From Natrinema marinum (GTDB taxonomy: Archaea; Halobacteriota; Halobacteria; Halobacteriales; Natrialbaceae), in NCBI RefSeq assembly GCF_024296685.1, contig NZ_CP100763.1:1736001-1800000 (forward strand): a stretch of DNA of 64,000 bases, read 5' to 3'. Under the pieces are notes generated by a model that saw only the letters and a program-made list of their open reading frames with translations, had not been told where the DNA came from and did not search any database. This document shows positions 53,104 through 61,613 of the stretch, in pieces. The position numbers were made by a program, and so were the translations under genes. Positions within the stretch are counted from its first letter, which is position 1. Each line of letters starts with the position of its first letter.

Positions 53104-54315
53104 ATGACGGCGGCTTGGAACGGTATGAGCGCCTCGCCACGGGTTCTGCTCCTCGACGGAGACTATCCGAGTTCGATCACCATTGCGAAGGAACTTAGCG
53201 AGGACATCGGTGCGACCGTCATCGGTGCAGGAACGACGGCGTACAGCCGCCTGCTCCGTTCGCGATACTGCGACGTGGAGGTCACCGTCGCGCCGACCGA
53301 CGACGATCGGTACGCCGAGTCGCTCCTGTCCGCGATCCGGACCCACCGACCGGCGTTCGTCCTCCCTGTCGGCTACCAGTCGGCGGCCCAACTCCAGTGT
53401 CTTCGACCGGAGCTCCCGTCGTCCGTTACGGTCTGTCTCCCGTCCGCGGAGTCGTTCTGCGCTGGATCGGACAAAGCGACCACCGCCTCCTACGCGACGG
53501 ATCTCGGGATCGACGTTCCGACGGACTACTCGAGCCTCGTCGAATCGATCGATGCGAACGGTCGGTCGGCCGACGCGCTCGCTCGGCTAGAGTTCCCGGT
53601 CTTCCTCAAAGCCAGACGTGAAGCCGGCGGTGGGGGTGCGACCACGGCACGGGTCAACGATCCAGCCCGCTTTTGGGAGGCCTACGACGAGATACTGGCG
53701 GCCGCGCCGACGGACGACGTGCTGGTCCAGGAACTCGTTGACGGACCGGGGATGACCTACGGCGTCGGCGTGCTCTGTCTGGACAACGAGGTCGTCCTCC
53801 GGTTTTGCCACGAGGAACTCAGATCCGTTCCGCGCCGCGGCGGGAGCGGTACCCTCCTCCGAATCTGCCGCGACACCGCTCTCGAGCGGCGAGCGGCCGA
53901 GTTGCTCCGATCGATCGGCTGGCACGGGATCGCGCTCGTCGAGTTCACGCAGCGAGCGGACGGCTCGTTCGTCCTCATGGAGATCAACCCGAAGTTCTGG
54001 GCGTCGTATGCGTTGGCCAGCGCGCACGGCTACCGATTCGCGTCGACGATGGTCGCCAGCGCGCTCGACCTCGACGCAGACGTGCCCTTTGGCACCGCCG
54101 AATCGGTCGGCGAGATGGTGTTCCCGCTCAGAGAACTGTATCACTGCGCTCGAAACCCGACACGGCGACTGGCTCGTGAGTGCCTCGAGACGGCGCTCAG
54201 ACCCGGAGTCGACTGGAACGTTGACCGAGACGACATCGGTGCGTGGCTGACGCCGCCGGTAGACATCGTCCGACGCATGCCCACGTTCGAGCGACCTCGA
54301 ACCCGGATCGGCTGA
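53104..54315 (+). CDS. ATP-grasp superfamily ligase
   Basis: 403 residues. SASPRVLLLDGDYPSSITIA is the N-terminal Rossmann-like part; CAGSDKATTASYATDLGIDVP, FPVFLKARREAGGGGATTAR and LVQELVDGPGMTYGVGVLC form the ATP-grasp fold; VEFTQRADGSFVLMEINPKFW holds the Mg-binding Glu/Asn. It should form an acid-amine (peptide-like) bond using ATP. With FemAB-like transferases nearby it could attach amino acids or amines to a surface glycan; substrate unknown. ATG at 53125 is an alternative start. Confidence 0.88.
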   Translation: MTAAWNGMSASPRVLLLDGDYPSSITIAKELSEDIGATVIGAGTTAYSRLLRSRYCDVEVTVAPTDDDRYAESLLSAIRTHRPAFVLPVGYQSAAQLQCLRPELPSSVTVCLPSAESFCAGSDKATTASYATDLGIDVPTDYSSLVESIDANGRSADALARLEFPVFLKARREAGGGGATTARVNDPARFWEAYDEILAAAPTDDVLVQELVDGPGMTYGVGVLCLDNEVVLRFCHEELRSVPRRGGSGTLLRICRDTALERRAAELLRSIGWHGIALVEFTQRADGSFVLMEINPKFWASYALASAHGYRFASTMVASALDLDADVPFGTAESVGEMVFPLRELYHCARNPTRRLARECLETALRPGVDWNVDRDDIGAWLTPPVDIVRRMPTFERPRTRIG

Positions 54316-54495
54316 TTTCGGTCGACCCTCTTCCGACTGATAGATGGGAAACCGACATATATGGCCGTGAGTGGCCGTCTCCGGCTGGATCGACGGGTTC
54401 ACCGGACCACCGTTCGTTCCGAACTGACATCGTCAGAATGCTGTGCTCGTTGAACGGTGATTTATACAGGACGTTGTCGTAGGGTGTCCGAACTG
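54316..54495 (+). other. short promoter-bearing gap before the GT-C-like gene
   Basis: About 180 bases between the ATP-grasp gene and a possible small ORF. ATTTATACAG (54459-54468) is a good TATA core centred about 30 bases before the ATG at 54496. Confidence 0.4.
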
Positions 54496-54696
54496 ATGTC
54501 CCCTCCACCGCTCACTTCGGTCCCACGCCGCCGGGCCGACAGCGAACCGAACGTCGAACGGGGCAAGAGTATGACGGTCGGATTCGGGCTGCCATCACAG
54601 TCGAGGTCGGTCTCGTTCGTCCGATCACACCGCCGTCGCGTGACTCGAGCGTGGAGCGAGCGATTCCTCGAGGTCGACTCAGAGATGGACACATGA
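54496..54696 (+). CDS. possible 66-residue leader protein coupled to the GT-C-like gene
   Basis: Starts MSPPPLTSVPRRRADSEP and ends EVDSEMDT; the TGA overlaps the ATG of the next gene (ATGA at 54693-54696). Codons favour C/G at the third position as in real genes here, and a TATA box sits about 30 bases before its ATG. It is Arg/Ser-rich with no domain I know, so it may be a true small protein, an upstream coupling ORF, or chance. Confidence 0.35.
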   Translation: MSPPPLTSVPRRRADSEPNVERGKSMTVGFGLPSQSRSVSFVRSHRRRVTRAWSERFLEVDSEMDT

Positions 54697-56516
54697 GTTG
54701 GTCCAGAGACGCCGCGTTCGACCGAGCCTACGTCGCATCGATCATCGTGCTCCCCCTGCTAGCGGTCGCCGGTGTGCTCGTTCCGTACCTTCTCGGTATC
54801 ACGAACTTCGCGATACTCGGCCTCTATCTCGCCGTTCCGATGGTCCTGGCGTCGATCGTTCTGTGGCGCCTCGACGACCCTCGCTTTCGAAATCCGGTGT
54901 CTGAACTCGCCGTCGACTGGCGGCTCCCCTCAGTCGCGTTCCACGTTGCAGTTACCATACTCATACTTTCGCTTACGGTCTACGATGTCCGTCCGTTGAC
55001 ATTCTACGCCGGTATCGCGTTTCTGTACACGGTGATCCTGCTGTTGATCTGGATCCCCGATCTCGACGCGGGACGCACGGGTGTCTGTCTGTATCACACG
55101 TTCGTCGCGATTTCGCTGGTGATCTTCAGCGTCACGCACAAGTACGACTTCTTCCTCGGATTTACCGATCTGGCTGTCCATGTGTCGATCGTGAATAGGA
55201 TCGTCGAGACCGGGACGTTGGTCTCGATAGAGACGTACGGACCGTTCCAGTTCTGGCACGTCTATGCCGCGATGACACACCAGCTCCTCGGCGGCGAAGT
55301 GACGACTCACCGGACCGTCTACCTCCTCGGTGGCCTCGTGTACGGCGCCGGCGTGTTTGCGATGTACGGACTGGCTCGTCGCCTCTATCCGAGTGGCCGA
55401 GTCGCACTGCTGGCACCGCTGATTGCGATCTCACATCCGCTGTACATCTTCTACGGGATGTATTCGATTCCACGGAGCGTTACTTCCGTTCTCTTTCTCA
55501 CACTCTTGGTCGCGCTCGTCGGCCGGCCGACGCGTGAACTCCGGCTCGTTGCGCTCGCGTTCGTCTTTGCCATCGTCATCTACCATCCCGTCTCCATCCC
55601 GTTCGTTTTCGTCGCGCTGGCGGTTATCTACGCGGTCGAACGGTTATTTCGATCCCGGCCCGCGATCGTCAGTGACACCACGCTCATCACGGCCGGATTG
55701 ATAACGCTCACGTATTGGCTATACTCGGCCGAATTCCTCGTCGAGCGCATCGTTTGGACGCTCATCGGGACGTTTTCCAGTTCAGGTGGAGAACCGTCGC
55801 CCGCGGGCGTCGTCACGAGTCCGTGGGCCGAGGTCGCAAACTACGTCCCCTATTCGTTTTTCGTGTTCTTCGTTCTGCTCGGAGCGCTACTGTGGCTTCG
55901 CGAAGAGTCGGCGACTCGGTCCGCCGCCGCGTTCGGTGTTTCGACACTGATACTGCTTCCCCTGTCCGTCCCGGGTCCGGTCTTGCTCCTCGACTCGCTC
56001 GTCGGCGTCAACATCGGACGGTTCGGTCACTACACGTTCATGTTCCTCTCGCTGACGGCCGCGGTGGGCGTCCACCAACTGATCACGCGAGGCGGCCGTG
56101 AGCTCTTCGTCGTGATCGTCCTCGTGATGGCGGTGTTCTCGTTTGCCGCCGTCTCGAACGACTTCGTGGCCAGGGACAACCCCGTCGTCGAACGCCCGTT
56201 CTACACGTACTACCTGACCGAGCAAGAGCGCCAGTCGTTCGAACACATCGACGAGCAATACGCCGGCCCGGTGGTAGCCGATCGATCAACATGCCGGTAC
56301 ATGGTGGAGATGATCGGACGAGACTGTACGGTCGTCAACACGACGAACACGAGTACGATGCTCTCGGAACCGGATAGCGTCCTCCTTCGAGAAGGTGAAC
56401 TCGAGCGGAGACCGTTACAGTTCGATCGGTACGTCTACGATGACGACCTCCCTCGCTGGCAACTGACGAAACGTGACAGAGTGTACGATTCTGGTTCGGT
56501 CGTGTTCTACACGTAA
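54693..56516 (+). CDS. GT-C-like multi-pass membrane protein (putative glycosyltransferase/polymerase)
   Basis: 607 residues with about 13 hydrophobic segments in the first 490, then an extracytoplasmic domain of about 110 residues. The loop after helix 5 has DLAVHVSIVNRIVETG and YGPFQFWHVYAAMTHQ, resembling the D-x-H and FHxxxA loop pattern of archaeal GT-C and dolichyl-phosphate-sugar-dependent enzymes. IPRSVTSVLFLTLLVALVGR is the next conserved helix. It could transfer sugars or link repeat units on the outer face. The start at 54693 (MSWSRDAAF) was chosen. Confidence 0.75.
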   Translation: MSWSRDAAFDRAYVASIIVLPLLAVAGVLVPYLLGITNFAILGLYLAVPMVLASIVLWRLDDPRFRNPVSELAVDWRLPSVAFHVAVTILILSLTVYDVRPLTFYAGIAFLYTVILLLIWIPDLDAGRTGVCLYHTFVAISLVIFSVTHKYDFFLGFTDLAVHVSIVNRIVETGTLVSIETYGPFQFWHVYAAMTHQLLGGEVTTHRTVYLLGGLVYGAGVFAMYGLARRLYPSGRVALLAPLIAISHPLYIFYGMYSIPRSVTSVLFLTLLVALVGRPTRELRLVALAFVFAIVIYHPVSIPFVFVALAVIYAVERLFRSRPAIVSDTTLITAGLITLTYWLYSAEFLVERIVWTLIGTFSSSGGEPSPAGVVTSPWAEVANYVPYSFFVFFVLLGALLWLREESATRSAAAFGVSTLILLPLSVPGPVLLLDSLVGVNIGRFGHYTFMFLSLTAAVGVHQLITRGGRELFVVIVLVMAVFSFAAVSNDFVARDNPVVERPFYTYYLTEQERQSFEHIDEQYAGPVVADRSTCRYMVEMIGRDCTVVNTTNTSTMLSEPDSVLLREGELERRPLQFDRYVYDDDLPRWQLTKRDRVYDSGSVVFYT

Positions 56517-56696
56517 CAGCGCGGTCGGCCTACTGTCTGGCACGAAAGTACAGATCCAGCGAGCCAAGTAGAGACGATCGGTCCGAATCACCGGACGCCG
56601 TGGTCGATTAGCGCATTAACAACGGGATTCTCGGTTCGTACGTTCGAAAGATTCGTCTATGAATACGCTGCAGTGGCGACATCGAACGCGATCTCC

Positions 56697-57740
56697 ATGA
56701 GTATCGAGATTACGACACTAGACGGAACCGTCCGGGAACAGTGGGACAAATACGTATCACGGTCACCGCATGGGACGATCTTTCACAGGTACGCTGCGCT
56801 GAAAGCACAGGAAGACTGTTCGAACACATCGCTTCACCCGCTGGTCGGATACAAGGGAGAAGAACCAATCGGCGTCTTTCCGGTCTTCTCGGCACAGCGA
56901 GGCCCTTTCACGTTCGCGTTCTCGCCGCCGTACGAACTGCACGTTCCGAACCTCGGACCGGCGCTGCTCAACATGCAGAAACTGAAACAACGGAAACGAG
57001 AGAAACGCCACCGCCGGTTCATCGACGGCTGTCTCGAGTGGATCACGACCGAACTGGAGACCAGCTACGTCTCGATCAGAACCGGCTGGCGCTACGACGA
57101 CTTGCGCCCGTTCACATGGAACGAGTTCGACGTACAGCCGAGCTACACCTACGTGATCGACCTCGAAACGGACGAAGACGAGCTCTTAGAGCGTTTCAGT
57201 AGCACGACGCGGAAGACCGTCCGGAACAACCTCGACGAGGAGTACGCGGTGACGACCGGTGGGCGAGAGGCAGTCGAGTGGATTATGGAGCGCGTCCGAG
57301 AGCGGTATCACCACCAGGAGAAGACGGCGACGATCTCGACCGGGTTCGTCGTCGACCTCTACGACCGACTCCCCGAAGGAACCGTCCGTCCTTACATCCT
57401 CTCGGTCGACGGCGAACCGGTCACAGGGACGATCCTTCTCGAGGACGACGGGATCGCTCACCGGTGGCAAGGGGGTGCGAAACCGGACGTCGACCTCCCG
57501 GCGAACGAACTCCTCGAGTGGCACATGCTGACCGATGCGATGGAACGGGGCATCCGGGAGTACGAGATGGTCGACGCGAACGAGCCACGAATAAACAAGT
57601 GGAAAGCGAAGTTCGCTCCCGACGTTCGGACATACTTCACGATGAAGCGGTCGGGACCCGGCGTCGAAGCGGCCGTTCAGCTCTATCTCAGACTCCGCGA
57701 TCAGAGCGAACTCGTCACGAAACTCGCCCCCGGTCGGTAA
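56697..57740 (+). CDS. FemAB/GNAT-fold acyl- or aminoacyltransferase 1
   Basis: 347 residues, starting MSIEITTLDGTVREQWDKYV. Tandem GNAT halves of the FemAB/BioF2 type: SPHGTIFHRYAALKAQ at the N-terminus, SSTTRKTVRNNLDEEYAV in the middle, and RPYILSVDGEPVTGTILLED, HRWQGGAKPD and EYEMVDANEPRINKWKAKFA, a typical late-GNAT stretch. Related enzymes add amino acids from aminoacyl-tRNA to glycans, or link acyl groups; bacterial exosortase loci carry similar ones. Not a close match to the second copy downstream. Confidence 0.82.
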   Translation: MSIEITTLDGTVREQWDKYVSRSPHGTIFHRYAALKAQEDCSNTSLHPLVGYKGEEPIGVFPVFSAQRGPFTFAFSPPYELHVPNLGPALLNMQKLKQRKREKRHRRFIDGCLEWITTELETSYVSIRTGWRYDDLRPFTWNEFDVQPSYTYVIDLETDEDELLERFSSTTRKTVRNNLDEEYAVTTGGREAVEWIMERVRERYHHQEKTATISTGFVVDLYDRLPEGTVRPYILSVDGEPVTGTILLEDDGIAHRWQGGAKPDVDLPANELLEWHMLTDAMERGIREYEMVDANEPRINKWKAKFAPDVRTYFTMKRSGPGVEAAVQLYLRLRDQSELVTKLAPGR

Positions 57741-57813
57741 GGACAGACCGCTCGCTGCGTCCGACGGCAAGCGGAGTACGGTGGCCGAGGAGAGGCAAGT
57801 TCGAGCCGGTCGA

Positions 57814-58836
57814 TCAGGACGTGTACCACTGGTACAGCGTTCGCCCGGCGTTCAGGCCCGTCAGGGCCGGTTTCGGGTAGCCGCGTTCCCAAGTCAGACA
57901 CGGGACGGGGTCGGCCGCGAACCGTTCTTTGAATCGGAACAGCCCGTCTCTGAAGTCCGGGTCCGTCCCACGGAAATTGTAGGTCTCGTAGCCGTTCTCC
58001 ATTCCCCACTTGATCGCGTGTTCGTGGATCAACTCCGAGGCGTTGTACTCGAAATCGTCTTCCGTCACGGCCGAACAGAGGTACTGGATCGTCGACCGCT
58101 CGTCGTCCAGGACGAACACCATCGATCCGCGCCGCTTGCCGTCGACGTAGAGCGAGAACACCTTCACCAGTTCCGGTACGTGTTCGAGTTCGCGGAAGAA
58201 CGACGCCGGCAATCGCCATCCCTCGAGCCGGTCGATGACGGACTCGTAGCTTCTGTGCACGTCCGCGAGCAGTTCTGGGGTGAGCGCCTCGTCGACGACC
58301 GTTCCGTCGTGGTCGTGGCCGCGTCGGATCGCTCGTCGGCGCGAACTGTCCATCTCCGCGATGATCTCGTCCCAGTCGTGGGTGATGTCGAGACGGAGGT
58401 GACAGTTCTCGATCCGCAGCTCGTAGCCGTGCTCGCTGAGTACGTCGTGGTAGCGGACGTAATCGGGGTCGACGATACTGATCTGATTGAACAGAACGCG
58501 GCCGTCACAGAGCACGGGAACCGCCTCGAGGAGGCGTTCGATAGCCGCTTCCTCGTCGGTCATCGCGATCGGACCGACCGATCCTGGTTTGACGGTGTTC
58601 AACCGCCGGAGCGGCGTGGGGCCGACGGAAGCGACGAAGTTCGGCCACACCGCGATCGGATTCCCCTTCTTTTCGACGACGAGGTGTCGGGGGTCGAACG
58701 AGCGGCCGCGTTCGACCGCCCGGAGCCAGTCGTATCGATGGAAGACGCTGCCGAGTTCGGCCTGAGAGACGACTTCGTCCCACTGGTTTTCGTTCGCCGT
58801 TTCGATGGTGTCGAGCTGCCGGACGGTTAGAGACAT
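57814..58836 (-). CDS. FemAB/GNAT-fold acyl- or aminoacyltransferase 2
   Basis: 340 residues starting MSLTVRQLDTIETANENQWD. SQAELGSVFHRYDWLRAVER, SSRRRAIRRGHDHDG, GKRRGSMVFVLDDERSTIQ, and NGYETYNFRGTDPDFRDGLFRFKERF show the FemAB double-GNAT fold. It converges on copy 1 with about 70 bases between the stops. Its first 44 codons plus promoter are duplicated at 60949-61127. Promoter: minus strand GCTATATTTCG about 41 bases before the start. Confidence 0.82.
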   Translation of the reverse strand: MSLTVRQLDTIETANENQWDEVVSQAELGSVFHRYDWLRAVERGRSFDPRHLVVEKKGNPIAVWPNFVASVGPTPLRRLNTVKPGSVGPIAMTDEEAAIERLLEAVPVLCDGRVLFNQISIVDPDYVRYHDVLSEHGYELRIENCHLRLDITHDWDEIIAEMDSSRRRAIRRGHDHDGTVVDEALTPELLADVHRSYESVIDRLEGWRLPASFFRELEHVPELVKVFSLYVDGKRRGSMVFVLDDERSTIQYLCSAVTEDDFEYNASELIHEHAIKWGMENGYETYNFRGTDPDFRDGLFRFKERFAADPVPCLTWERGYPKPALTGLNAGRTLYQWYTS

Positions 58837-58884
58837 GCGTACGTTGAGTCGGTCGTACGCCCATCTCCAGCGAAATATAGCTTC
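58705..58884 (-). repeat. 5' end and promoter of FemAB copy 2, duplicated downstream
   Basis: This 180-bp block (first 44 codons, ATG, leader and TATA region) recurs in the same orientation at 60949-61127 with most bases identical, including the block around GCGAAATATAGCTTC. Confidence 0.85.
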
Positions 58885-59382
58885 CTGCGGCGGTCGAACG
58901 AATGGTGAGATTGTCGGTTGAAATCGAGGTCAACAACGGGTTACACGGAGTGGTCTCCGAGGGGGATGACCGGGCGGCTGCAGTCGAACGCAGATTGTGA
59001 ACGGAGTGTGGCTTCGATCGGCCTCTTTCCAGCCGAACGGAAACAGACGTGAACGTGCCATCCGTCGGGTAATCGCTGGCTGTGACGACGGCAACAGTGT
59101 GACTCGCAGGTCGATCGAACGTGTCGGGTCTGGACGATCACACCACAACTGCTCCACGCGTCTCGACCGAGTGAGGTGCCATATCGCTCGTCACCAGGCG
59201 AACGTGCGAGGCGGAGACGGCGAAGCTCACGCGCGCCGTCTACGAATACACTGCGGCATCGCGGACGACCTCCGCGTCGGCCGCCTACGAACTGACCACC
59301 GCCGACGAGCGATCCAGTCGCCGGTTCTTCGGCGACGAACCGAAGGGCGATTCCTCGAGTGTCACTCCGCGATCCGAGGGCG
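58837..59382 (-). other. intergenic region between FemAB 2 and the flippase
   Basis: About 545 bases. The first 50 contain the FemAB-2 promoter. A 129-codon plus-strand frame (58997-59386) and others are Arg/His/Cys-rich and unlike haloarchaeal proteins. Probably decayed sequence; no gene called. Confidence 0.5.
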
Positions 59383-60795
59383 CTAGAACTGCTCTATCGC
59401 GTGGCGCCACAACTGCGATCGCATCGAGCCGTGTAGCGAGACGAGCGCACCGTAAATCGCGACACCGGCAACGACGAATGCGAGCAACGTGGGAAGGGAA
59501 TCGACCGGGTATCGCTGTTTCATCGCGTAGAGAACGAGGTACATCCCGGTGGCCGAGCCGACACACCAGAGTATCTCGTCGTACCGAACGCGGAGTCGCA
59601 TCAGTTGTGAGAGATAGTACGTTCGTACGACAGTCCCAGCCGTCATCGAAACGACCGTCGCGACCGCAGCGCCAACAATCCCGAACTGCCATATGAGGAC
59701 GAAATTCAGCACCAAATTCCCGATGATGTCGACGAGCGCGGCGCGCGTGACGTAGTCGGGCCGATTCAGACCGAACAGGGAGTTTCCGGCGAGTATCCGA
59801 ATCGCTCGCGGAATCTTTCCACCGACGAGGATGATGAGGACGAGCCACGCCGCCGTATACTCCGGGCCGTAGACCAGCTCGAGAATCTCTCGTGAAAGGA
59901 GCAACACGCCGAAAAAGGCCGGAATTGTCAGTAGTACCGCCGGCGTGACGACCCTCGAAAACAGCCGCTCGACGGCTTCGATCGATCCGGTGGCTTCCCA
60001 GGAGCTGATCTGCGGGAAGATCGTCGTGCTGATCGCGCTCGTGAACAGCAACACCGGCGCGGCGACCTGCCACGCGACCTCGTACACGCCGACCGCCGCC
60101 GGGGCGAGGAAGAAACTGATGACGAGGATATCCATCCAACTGTGCATGTATCCGTTGGCGTCGGAGACGGTGGCGTACTTCGAGTAGTTGACCAGCGACC
60201 GTGCGAGATCCCGGGATGGAGACCCGATACCGGTTTCGACTTTGTACGCCGCCAACGCGAGTTCCGCCGCGTAGCCGATCAGCAAGGCGTACGCCAATCC
60301 AGTCGCCCCGTAGCCACGCGTCACGAGAATCGCACCGACCCCGATCCAGGTGACCGAGTGAGTGAAGGTGATGATCGCCGTTTCACCGACGCGCAGTTCG
60401 CCTTCCAGCGCATCGATCATCACCTCTGCGACCTCCTGGACGACGAGCGTAACGGCCAACAGTAGAGCCAGCTCCGCACCGAGATACTCGTTGAGAATCG
60501 GACTCGCGGCCACGAGAATCGGCACGATCACCGACAACAGCACGAGCTTTAGAACGAGTCCTGTCGAGAGCGTTTGCTCGGGGCTACGGCCCTCGCTGAT
60601 CCGTTTTATGATCGCGGTGTTCAATCCGAGAGTCGCAGGCAGCGAGAGAAATCTGAGCAGCGCTTGGAAGAGAAAGAACACCCCCAGTTGCGCCGCTCCG
60701 AGTTCGCGGGCGAAAAACGCGATACCCAGAAACAACACTACAGCGCCGCCGACGTTCGAGACGAAGACTTTCAACGACGATCGAGCGATATCCAT
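59383..60795 (-). CDS. oligosaccharide flippase (Wzx/MATE-like)
   Basis: 470 residues with about 14 hydrophobic segments of the polysaccharide-export (MVF/MOP) superfamily: MDIARSSLKVFVSNVGGAVV start, FFARELGAAQLGVFFLFQAL, the central DANGYMHSWMDILVISFFL, and FGLNRPDYVTRAALVDIIGN near 355. It should turn lipid-linked oligosaccharide across the membrane for N-glycosylation or polymer export. A TATA-like GGTTAACTAG lies about 25 bases upstream of its start. The next gene on the same strand is the FemAB-2 gene. Confidence 0.9.
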   Translation of the reverse strand: MDIARSSLKVFVSNVGGAVVLFLGIAFFARELGAAQLGVFFLFQALLRFLSLPATLGLNTAIIKRISEGRSPEQTLSTGLVLKLVLLSVIVPILVAASPILNEYLGAELALLLAVTLVVQEVAEVMIDALEGELRVGETAIITFTHSVTWIGVGAILVTRGYGATGLAYALLIGYAAELALAAYKVETGIGSPSRDLARSLVNYSKYATVSDANGYMHSWMDILVISFFLAPAAVGVYEVAWQVAAPVLLFTSAISTTIFPQISSWEATGSIEAVERLFSRVVTPAVLLTIPAFFGVLLLSREILELVYGPEYTAAWLVLIILVGGKIPRAIRILAGNSLFGLNRPDYVTRAALVDIIGNLVLNFVLIWQFGIVGAAVATVVSMTAGTVVRTYYLSQLMRLRVRYDEILWCVGSATGMYLVLYAMKQRYPVDSLPTLLAFVVAGVAIYGALVSLHGSMRSQLWRHAIEQF

Positions 60796-60924
60796 AGATC
60801 ACGTTGGCCGCTAGTTAACCGGAAAGCCCCGCTGGGGACCGACCGGTCGGTATCGATCGTTCGGAACGGACGACCGCGTGGTATCGGTGCGACCGTTCGT
60901 GTCGGAGCCGCACTGACGACCCGA

Positions 60925-61080
60925 TCAGACACTGTCGTCACGGTCGTAGCCGCGTTCGACCACCCGGAGCCGGTCGTATCGATGGAAGACGCTGCCGAGG
61001 GCGGCCTGGGAGACGGCCTCGTCCCACTGGTTTTCGTTCGCCGTTTCGATGGTGTCGAGGCGCCGGACGGGCAGAGACAT
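60925..61080 (-). pseudogene. remnant of a duplicated FemAB gene (51 codons)
   Basis: The ATG at 61080 opens MSLPVRRLDTIETANENQWD, matching copy 2 in 38 of the first 44 residues; the similarity stops at VERG and seven unrelated codons follow to a stop. The full-length protein is 340 residues, so this cannot be functional as a transferase. The promoter is copied too, so it may still be transcribed. Confidence 0.8.
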
Positions 61081-61127
61081 GCGTGCTCGAATCGGTCGTA
61101 CGCCCATCTCCAGCGAAATATAGCTTC
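60949..61127 (-). repeat. second copy of the FemAB 5' block
   Basis: 179 bases paired with 58705-58884 in the same orientation, including the TATA region at 61114-61127. The flippase gene lies between the two copies, so recombination between them would delete it. Confidence 0.85.
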
Positions 61128-61256
61128 GTACCGTCGCCGTCGTTAAGTCGATCTTGTCGAGGTCTCGAGCAGCGGTGTCACCGCCCGGCGACTCGGCCGT
61201 GCGAGCGACGTAATAACACCAGTTTACCCGACGACGGCACCACGCACCGTCCGGAG

Positions 61257-61266
61257 GTATTATACC
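61257..61266 (+). promoter_or_regulatory. TATA box of the small membrane-protein gene
   Basis: GTATTATACC centred 28 bases before the ATG at 61290; leaderless spacing, and the reason the start is placed there. Confidence 0.6.
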
Positions 61267-61289
61267 GCCGTTCGGACTGTGTCTGGAAA

Positions 61290-61568
61290 ATGTCGACTCC
61301 GCGTAGGCTCCGGTTCGTCTCCTTCCAGGTCGCCTGGCAACTCGCGGCGTTGTTCGCGCTCTCGCTGTTCGGCGTGTTCTCCTACGGGCTGTTCGTTCTC
61401 CTCTCGGCGTTGGGCGTGGTAGTCGCTGCCGATCTCTCGTCTATATCTCGCGTCCGGTCGCGCTGGCGCGATCGACTACGGTGGGCCGTGGCGATTGCGC
61501 TGGCCGGTGCAGTGATCGCGGCTTGCGTTCGACTCGTCGAACTGTTCGGCCTCGAACTGCTCCCGTAA
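61290..61568 (+). CDS. small membrane protein (92 aa)
   Basis: Starts MSTPRRLRFVSFQVAWQLAA; three hydrophobic segments (about 10-28, 30-45, 62-80) separated by an Arg-rich loop (RVRSRWRDRLRW). No family recognised. It converges on the next gene (45 bases between stops). The longer open frame from 61083 passes through the promoter and the duplicated block and is not used. Confidence 0.65.
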   Translation: MSTPRRLRFVSFQVAWQLAALFALSLFGVFSYGLFVLLSALGVVVAADLSSISRVRSRWRDRLRWAVAIALAGAVIAACVRLVELFGLELLP

Positions 61569-61613
61569 CCGCCTGATCGAGGGAGGAGAACGCTCGAGGG
61601 TCGTCGACCGATG

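Larger units (their letters stand above)
60796..61289. other. region holding the FemAB remnant and promoters
   Basis: About 495 bases between the divergent flippase and small membrane-protein genes. Besides the 179-bp duplicated block nothing else is recognisable. Confidence 0.6.

Noticed and set aside
58997-59386. 129-codon + strand frame before the flippase
   Set aside because: Composition (Arg, His, Cys) unlike real proteins here and it overlaps the flippase end antisense; treated as decayed sequence.
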